From NCBI RefSeq assembly GCF_028640845.1, contig NC_080541.1, positions 155,526,502 to 155,590,501 of the forward strand: DNA of 64,000 nt. The letters run 5' to 3'. Within the stretch, counting starts at the first letter, position 1. Every line of letters begins with the position of its first letter. Both the position numbers and the translations under genes were made by a program. Source of the DNA: Ahaetulla prasina. Lineage: Eukaryota; Chordata; Lepidosauria; Squamata; Colubridae. The notes under the pieces are model-generated. The model did not search any database. It saw only the letters and a list, made by a program, of their open reading frames with translations, and was not told where the DNA came from. Positions 56,870 to 64,000 of this stretch are shown here, piece after piece.

Positions 56870-58440
56870 TAATTACATCTACATGGAGGGAAGTAAGCAG
56901 TGGGGTACCACAAAGTTCTGTCCTAGGCCCGGTATTCTTCAATATCTTCATAAATGACTTAAATGAGGGTATAGAAGGGGAACTCATCAAACTCATCACA
57001 TTTGCAGACACTAAGCAGGCAGGAATAGAAGACAGAAGACAAGCTCAGGATCCAAAAATAGCTTGACAGATTTGAACAATGGGCCCTATTCAACAAAATG
57101 AAATTTAATATGGAGAAAAGCAAGATTTTACACTTAAGCAGGAAAAACCAAAGATTAGGCAAAACCTGGTTCAAAAACAGTAACTGTGAGAGAAAACTTT
57201 TAAGTCCTAGTGGATGATCACTTAAATATGAGCCAGCAGTATGTAGCAGCAGCCAAAAAAGCTAATACAATCCTTGGTTGTATAAACAGAGGCATAAAAT
57301 CAAAATCATGTGAAGTGTTGGTACCATTTGATAAAGCCTTAGTAAGGCCACACTTGGAATACAGCACCTAATTTTGATCATCACATTACAAAAAAGATGT
57401 TGAGACTTTAGACAAAGTGCAAAGAAGAGCAACTAAGATGATTAAAGGCTTGGAGACTAAAATACATGAAGAATTGTTGCAGATTTTGGTTTGGCTAATC
57501 TAGAGAAAAGAAGGACTGGGGTGACATAGTAGCAATAGTCCAGTATTTGCTGCCACAAAGAAGAGGGAGGTCAACTGCTGTGGTCTGCCAGCAGCCTGAG
57601 GGCCTGGCAATGGAGTCAGACAGCGAAAAACATGGGCCAGTCCTCGAGGCTGGGGAACACCCGGATGAGGGCTCTGCGTGAGAGGCAGAGGTGGGGCCAG
57701 GGCCATCAGGGAATGATGTGAGGACTCTGGAGCCTCCAGAGGCTGAGAGTAGTGAGGCAGAGGAACAGGAGGAGCCTGTTCCTAATGCACGCATGAGAAG
57801 AGCTGCCAGAAGGCAACAGCAGCTAAAGCAAAGAGGACGACTCGGGAGTAGGGCCAAGAGATGATTGGCCCCTCCCATAAGGCTTAAAAGACCAGCAATG
57901 GCATTTGAGCTCTTTGCTGGAAAACAATGTTGATAGCTTTGTCTTGCTGCATTTGTTTCTTATCAATGTCTTCTGAACTGTTGCCAAGAAAGGCCTTTGG
58001 CAGTTTGCCTAATTAGATCAAGGTTGGTGATAAGACTGAGGAATTGCGTTGGGAAGAATTTGCTTTGATTTAGTTTGGACTACGCTGAGAATGAATTAAT
58101 TTTCAGCTGTTCTAATAAAGTTTGTTTGTTTTTATACTGACTGAGTTTACTACTACCTACTTTGGCCTGGGTCACAACATCAACTTATTTTCCAAAGCAC
58201 CAGAAGGCTTACAAGAAACAATGGATGGAAACTAATTAAGGAGAGAAGCAACCTGGAATTAAGGAGAAACTTCCTAACAGTTAAGTAGCGGAACAGCTTG
58301 CCATCAGAAGTTGTGGCTTCATCACTGGAGGTTTTTAAGAAGAGACTGGACAGTGATTTGTCTGAAATGGTACAGGATCTCCTACTTGAGCAGAGGACAG
58401 GACTAGAAAACTTCCAAGGTCCCTTCCACGTCTATTCTGA
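56870..58440 (+). mobile_element. CR1 LINE 3' portion interrupted by a solo LTR
   Basis: Before the LTR: GTTCTGTCCTAGGCCCGGTA encodes the VLGP motif (as CPRP here), then ILQYLHK and decayed palm/thumb coding, [32 protein letters not shown]. After it: TTTTCCAAAGCACCAGAAGG, the usual 3' UTR and a GATT tail. Stops are frequent. This is the longest CR1 copy in the window and clearly predates the LTR. Confidence 0.9.
57576..58179 (+). mobile_element. Solo LTR (604 bp), family A, nested in CR1
   Basis: It runs from TGCTGTGGTCTGCCAGCAGC to GGCCTGGGTCACAACA with a perfect 5-bp duplication TCAAC on both sides. A TATA-like GGCTTAAAAGACC lies near 57881 and an AATAAA at 58114-58119. It has the same length and order as the inverted copy at 18664-19267. 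The first half is purine- and GC-rich; the frames over it are not genes. Confidence 0.92.
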
Positions 58441-58493
58441 TTGATTGATTGATTGATGATTGGTTGATTGATTGATTGATTGATTGGTTGATA
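58437..58493. repeat. (GATT)n microsatellite
   Basis: GATT units with a few GGTT interruptions at the very end of the CR1 copy, i.e. expanded LINE tail. Confidence 0.93.
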
Positions 58494-61400
58494 TCTAATC
58501 TTGTATAGATTCTTTGCATACATCCCCTCCTCTTTGTTGGGTGGCTATATAGTGTTCTGCTATCTGTTTTTAATGCTTCAAAGAAAGAGCACAGAACATT
58601 GGAATTGCAGACATATCATTTGCTCTTAAATTGATTGTTAGTTTCTGATTCAATATTTCATGAAAAAGACAGTTAACTTCATTATAAAATAAAAAGTGGG
58701 GAAGGGAGGGGTTGCTTGCCGAATTCTGACTGTTATGTTAGCCTCCCAGTGATCAGATTATAACTTCAGCCAAGGGATTTTAATGAAGGAATATGTATTA
58801 CAGGATCTCCCAACAGTGAGGATCTCCATGCTGTTTTTGTGGCCATGTCTAAAGTTATTAATATCTGGAAGCAATTACAGCTGTATGCAATGGTATCTAT
58901 GGAAGACTATATCCTTGATTATTTTCTTCTCTGTTTCTTTATTTGGCTTTCTTTTTCTGATGAAAAATGAAAACATTTAATTAAAAAACTCCATAAGGGG
59001 CATCAAAATATGTATGAGTGTTCCATTTCAATTTTTTAATCAAACTGATAAAAACACTGCATGCAACCAGATAGCTGTGGAAAGTTGGTAAAACTACTTA
59101 TGAATCCTAAACTTTATCTCTTCATAAGTCTTACAAAGTTTAGTGAGACATATTCTTAGACCTGTCCACAATAACCTACATGTAGGCCTCCTTTTATTTA
59201 ACGAGATTGTCCTCTGAGTAAATAAACATAGGATTGCACTCACATATCAAAATAACCTATGTGACCTCATTCAGTGGGAAAGGCCAGTTCAGCTTAAAAA
59301 AGACCAGCTTAAGAAAGACCAGGTAATAAAATAGACAAGAAAAAAAAGAGTAATAAAAAAACTGGAAAACTCATTGAGAGACAGCAACGTTAGTATCACA
59401 GATAGCAGGAGAAACATGAAATGAGAATAAGCAAATGTATAAAATATACTGTTCTTTAGATTGTTTGGGGGACTCTTGATTGATACCGACATTTTCTAAA
59501 ATCAAAGTATATCAAGTAATAATATACCGGTAAATTGCAGTCTGTTGATTCATTTACACAGTATTCTAAGATATCACTTAATTCTATTTAACATTGGTTT
59601 GACACAATTTATAATATCACCAATCAATTTTAAGATTATTTCAGTTATTATTTTGATTTGTTTTTGTATTATACCGCCTTCTGTTATTGAGGTCTGCTTA
59701 TAGTATATATTTGCCTTAACAGTTCTGTCCATAGACATTATGTCCTATCTATGTTCCAAAACCCCAAAAATTCTTGAAATCTGAACCATAATTTATTTCT
59801 TATACATAGTAAAGTTAAAATCACATTTGAAAAGATTATAAAAAAATATATCTAAGGACATTATATCAACATACATTTCAACACAGCATTTTAACTTTTG
59901 CTTAAAGGAACTACATCACACTGAGAATGAATAAAGAAAAGTATTTTATATTAAGAACTAAACAATAATTTGACTAGAGGGAAAATAAAGTACAGAAAAA
60001 GCAAAAATAGACTTCTGCTTTGCAATATTAATGCTGCTAGATATTCAGCTTCCTAATTCCATGTTTATTCAGAAGTAAGCATCAAAGGATTCAGTGTTTA
60101 TTCATAGGTAGTATATGGATGACAAAGACAGATAAGCAAATAAAGTTAATTAAGAGACAGGGGGCTTTTTAAAAGAAAACACTTTCAAACTGACTCTTCA
60201 AATTATCTAAGGAAACAAAACAATGAAGGCTATTAAAATTTTGAAGCAAATCAAATCAGATATTTTTTAAAAAAAATAAGCAATGTAATAGAAGATAGAC
60301 AGATAGACAGACAGATAGACATTTAGACAGTGTGAAGTTTCCGAAAGATGCCAAAAAAAGAAAGCTTTGCAAGTTAACAGACATACAGACAGACAGACAG
60401 ACAGATTTTGGGAATGTATTGTGGGTGCGCATGTGTCTCTTAAGGTAGTTTTTTAAATAATAAAAAACTAACAAACTTTAACAAGAATTAAAACCCTTTA
60501 ATAAAATATGCAGTATTATTCCAAATCAAGAATATATGACAGCAAAATCTCTGAGAAAAAAATAAAGCTAGTTGAGAGAAAGGTTAATAGAGCTGAGTTG
60601 ATCCTGCAGATAATATAAAGACAATAACTAATTTATTCTGATGTCCGAATAGAAAGTAAACAACAAAGGCAATTGTCTGAAACCATTCGTTCTGAAGTAA
60701 TCACTAAAAATGTGGATGCTTTTGAATATTGCTACAAATAGTCAAAATAGGTGATATTTTCAGTATCTCTCTAAAAATTGTTTTCCAGCAGGTGATTCTG
60801 AAATCTTCCCTGATTACAAGGAAATTATGAAAAAAATACATGAGTATTTCTACAACTTCTCAGCATTGAGAGGAAGCAATATGACGTAAATTCATATCAA
60901 AAGAAAGCACATTTCAAAGTACAATAAGAGTGTAGCTTCCACTGCCTCTTATAGTAAATGCACAAAACAGCTATTGCTTTCTCAATCTGTTGCTTGAATG
61001 ATGAGTTGCATTACAATTCCTATAATTAGAATTTTTCAAATATGCAGTCTCATGGAACCAGAGAATGCTAGAAGAGTTCTTTAAATTTCAGAAATAAGCA
61101 GCTTCCCTTATGGTTAAAGGTGCATTCAAAATGTGAAGGTAATTCTCTGTAATCTGTAAATCCTATTTATGGAAATATTTATCCATTTTTTTTCCCAAGG
61201 AGATTTCTTGACCTTTATATAAAGTAGAATAACACTGGTAAAATACTTTTCAAATATTTGCATTGTATGTTATTATAGTATTTACTATACTATAGTATTA
61301 TAGTATTTTTGTGACTTTCTTTTCTTTCTCTTTTCAAACTTATATATCAACTATTTTCCAGTTGATTTCCAGACAAATTCAGAATCTGTTTTGTGTAATG

Positions 61401-61506
61401 CATCTTTATTTCCATCTCTCTCACTGTTAAGATAGATAATTGCCTCTGTAGATGCTTTCTTGGAGAGTAATAGTTGTTCACTCTGTGAACTTTGTAAATT
61501 CTTCTT
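58494..61506. other. Unique AT-rich DNA with AGAC/AGAT runs, no gene seen
   Basis: Runs of ATAG/ACAG lie at about 60294-60324 and 60378-60404. A TATAGTATT-rich palindromic stretch lies near 61270-61305. No coding domain or transposon family was recognised. Confidence 0.5.
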
Positions 61507-62835
61507 CCTTCTTTTTTATAGAATACAATAGAATAGAATTTTTTATTGGCAAGTGAGATTGGACACACAAGAATTTGTCTTGGTGCATACGTTCTCAGTG
61601 TACATAAAAGAAAAGATACATTCATCAAGAATCATAAGGTACAACACTTAATATTAGTCATAGGGAACAAATAAACAATCAAATCATATTAGGAAACAGT
61701 CAATATAAATCATACAAATTCCTCTGTAGATTGTATCAGCAGCTCCTTGGGCAGTTTGAGCTTTCTGAGTTGGCGCAGAAAGAACATTCTTTGTTGTGCT
61801 TTTTTGATGATGTTTTTGATGTTAGGTGTCCATTTTAGGTCTTGAGATACGGTTGAACCTAGAAATTTGAAGGTCTCTACTGTTGATACTGTGCTGTCTA
61901 GTATTGTAAGAGGTGGTAGTATGGGAGGGTTTCTCCTAAAGTCCACCACCTGTTGTGTCTCGTCCGATCTCACCACAGCCGGGGCCTTCTTCCGAACATG
62001 GAGGAATGTCCTAGTATGCCTCCCGGCCCCAGCCCTGGCTCCATGCCCAGACAGGCTGAAGAGGAGGAAGTATCTCCAGCCCCCAGCTCTGGCTCCATGC
62101 CCAGGCAAACGGAGCAACTAGACCCCTCCCCCTCCTCCACAGCATGTGAGCCTGAGGGAGGTCAATTGCCAACAGCTGCAGACTGGAGTGACTCTTGCGT
62201 CAGAAGACTTGATAGACGGAGACAACAGAAGGAAGGGAGGGGCAGGCCTGGATAAGTGCTGAGACATGGAGCCACACCCCATGGTCTATATAAAGGACCT
62301 GCTCTCTGGCATTCTCTGAGTCAGGCAAAGTCTAAACATATCTTGCTGAAGTCACTTTCTGGTCTCCTGCCTGCCCTGAGGACTTTGCTAGGACTTTGGC
62401 AGAGCTGCAGAGGCACGCCTGATTCGGATTTCCCTGACCCGGCCGTCAGCGGAGGAGTGGGACACGACACCACCATTTCTACGGTTTTGAGTGTGTTCAG
62501 TTCCAGATTGTTATGGTCGCACCACGAGGCTACTTGTTCAACCTCCTGTCTGTATGCAGATTCATTGTTGTCTCGAATGAGACTGATCACTGTTGTGTCA
62601 TCTGTAATTTCAGTAGTTTAACAGATGGATCATTTGAGATGCAGTCATTGGTATATAGAGAGAAGAGAAGTTGAGAGAGCACACAGCTTTGTGGGGCCCT
62701 TGTGCTAATTATACAGGTATCTGATGTGATTCTGCTTAGCTTCACCTGCTGCTTCCTGTCAGTTAGGAAGCTTCTGATCCATTTACAAGTGTGTTCAGGT
62801 ACTGCTAGCTGGTTTAGCTTATCTCATCCAAATGT
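61507..62835 (-). mobile_element. L3/Rex1-type CR1 LINE interrupted by a solo LTR
   Basis: Minus strand, upstream part: APQSCVLSQLLFSLYTNDCI, MISLIRDNNESAYRQEVEQV, ASWCDHNNLELNTLKTVEMV. After the LTR: VVDFRRNPPILPPLTI, FKFLGSTVSQDLKWTPNIKN, KKAQQRMFFLRQLRKLKLPK. Then the L3 3' UTR and an AGAAT tail follow, with the region between about 61700 and 61740 shortened by deletion of the last coding part. Coding wording is well preserved, suggesting a moderately young copy. Confidence 0.88.
61951..62469 (+). mobile_element. Solo LTR (519 bp), family C, nested in L3/Rex1 LINE
   Basis: It runs from TGTTGTGTCTCGTCCGATC to GTGGGACACGACA, flanked by an exact 5-bp duplication CCACC. A TATA box, TCTATATAAAGG, lies at 62285-62296. 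Two copies of a GGCTCCATGCCCAG motif lie in the first 170 bp. It shares TGTTGTG-type ends with family A but not the interior. No internal retroviral genes are nearby. Confidence 0.92.
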
Positions 62836-63304
62836 TTTTTAAAAAAATTTGAAGTCTTTTTAAGTTTACTATTACATTATATGAAAAGGTCCTCTTATAA
62901 ATATTATATGAAAAGGTCCTCTTATAAATATTTTCTGGCATCTCTAGCAGTTCCTATTTCCATTAAGATTACTCTTAAAAATTTATTTTAACTTCATTTC
63001 GCAGTTCTTCACTACCCTTTTCTTTGTCAATAAGATCTCATTTAATCTTTGTATGAAGATTTGTCCTTTTAAAACATTAAAACATTGATCCGTTTGTCCC
63101 ATTAAAACGAAGATCCATTTGTCCTTTTAAAACATTGTCCTTTTAAAACATTAAAGTTACTGGGTTGTGGTCTGAGAAAATCCTTGGTAATATCTCCCTT
63201 TTACGAATATTGGCCAATGATTTAGAGATCTGAATCATATCTACTCTTAAAAAGATCTATGTCTTTTTGAAAAATAAGTATAATCTTTTGGGTCACCATT
63301 TTAT
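62836..63304. other. AT-rich DNA with short tandem duplications
   Basis: A 27-bp unit (ATTATATGAAAAGGTCCTCT…) is duplicated in tandem at about 62876-62929. An imperfect GTCCTTTTAAAACATT unit recurs at 63063-63158. No gene was seen. Confidence 0.55.
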
Positions 63305-63720
63305 ATAACAGGTATTATAAAGACTAAAACTGGAATAGCACCAGGTCCAGATGGTCTGCCAGCCTCTTGCTATAAATGTTTTGAAGATGAACTTTTACAA
63401 CCTTTACAACAAACAATTAATATTATTTTACAGACTGATTCTTGACAGCTGGAAAGAAGCCAGTAAAATATTAATGCCTAAAGAGGCCCAAGACCTGACT
63501 TTAACAAGAAATTATTGACCAATATATTTATCAAATAATGAGTATAAGTTGGTTTACAATGATTTTGGCTGAAAGATTGAAAATAATTTTACAGCACTTT
63601 ATTCGTGAAGATCAATGTGAGTTTTTAACCTAACAGACAGTTATGAGATAACATTAGAAATGTGTTGGATATTCTGGAGTTTTTGAAGCAAAACAATGAA
63701 AAGCAAACTGCGCTGGTCCT
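63305..63720 (+). mobile_element. L1 LINE ORF2 reverse-transcriptase fragment
   Basis: Translation across frames gives KTKTGIAPGPDGLPASCYKC (the L1 PGPDGLPA box), FEDELLQPLQQTINIILQ, SWKEASKILMPKEAQDLTLT and, after frameshifts, YSWF-like remnants, then NVLDILEFLKQNNEKQTALV. These are the fingers/palm motifs in correct order, with several stops and indels. Both ends are truncated. Confidence 0.85.
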
Positions 63721-63827
63721 CTTTTTTTAAATATATTTTTATTGTTTAGACATAAATATATTGAATAAAGTGCAGTTGTCCTGGCATTTCGTTTGCCATG
63801 AAACAAAGGTAAAAACAAACTAACATA

Positions 63828-64000
63828 TATACCTGTGATGGCAAACCTATGGCACAGGTGGAGCCATATCAGGGCATGAGAGCATTGCCCTAGCTCAGCT
63901 CTGGCACAAATGCATGCCAGACAGCTGATTTTTGGGCCTTCTGGGCCCACCGGAAGTCAGGAAACAGGCTGTTTCCTGCTTCTGGAGGGCCTCTAGGGAC
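63828..64000. mobile_element. hAT-type repeat running off the window end
   Basis: GTGATGGCAAACCTATGGCA, GCATTGCCCTAGCTCAGCTC, CAGCTGATTTTTGGGCCTTC and AAACAGGCTGTTTCCTGCTT are phrases of an abundant squamate hAT-derived repeat. Its far end lies outside the window. Confidence 0.6.

Noticed and set aside
57495..57878. 127-codon minus-strand Ser/Pro-rich frame
   Set aside because: It lies antisense across the solo LTR at 57576; similar antisense frames occur over the sister LTR, so it is a shadow.

Overview
The window is vertebrate, most probably squamate and most likely snake, non-coding DNA. This rests on the repeat content: Bov-B, L2, CR1, L1 and L3/Rex1-type CR1 LINEs, a Sauria-type tRNA SINE ending in ACCTTT, MIR/ACA-type SINEs, hAT MITEs, and above all (AGAAT)n/(ATTCT)n arrays attached to the 3' end of L3-type CR1 copies, a pattern reported from snake genomes. 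No host protein-coding exon, rRNA or genuine tRNA gene could be supported. The open frames are transposon remnants, microsatellites, GC-rich palindrome or chance frames. The window is best read as intergenic or intronic.

Layout. 1-6.4 kb: unique AT-rich DNA with one hAT MITE inside a dinucleotide repeat, a mariner-like MITE and a Bov-B fragment. 6.4-12.5 kb: a LINE cluster (CR1, an L2 3' half with an open 237-aa RT tail, an older L2, the 5' half of another L2 with a CpG-rich start, CR1). 13.3-14.4 kb: an L3 LINE whose tail and flank are copied as a near-perfect inverted repeat that joins a truncated LTR. 16-25 kb: hAT MITEs with 8-bp duplications, solo LTRs with 4- or 5-bp duplications and an L2 3' end. 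25-31 kb: mostly unique AT-rich DNA, a palindromic MITE, a purine tract and a possible LTR. 31.3-33.6 kb: a recent ~1 kb tandem duplication of LTR and mariner sequence. 36-43 kb: L3, CR1, two related ~800-bp segments 2.8 kb apart, a 20-bp perfect hairpin, a hAT MITE, a MIR SINE.

44.2-48.0 kb is the most unusual part. TIR-like ends of one DNA-transposon family, flanked by TA, enclose 3.85 kb. Inside lie nested LINE pieces and a ~1.2 kb CpG-dense imperfect palindrome built of repeated ~105-bp units around a perfect 29-bp inverted core. 48-56 kb is largely unique, with an L1 3' end split by a Sauria SINE. 56.4-64 kb holds an L2 tail, a CR1 split by a solo LTR, an L3/Rex1 element split by another solo LTR, an L1 reverse-transcriptase fragment and a hAT-type repeat running off the end.

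The elements do not work together as a system. They record nested insertion, microsatellite growth from LINE and TIR ends, and repeated local fold-back duplication. Family names come from recognised protein motifs, termini and target-site duplications, not from a database search.
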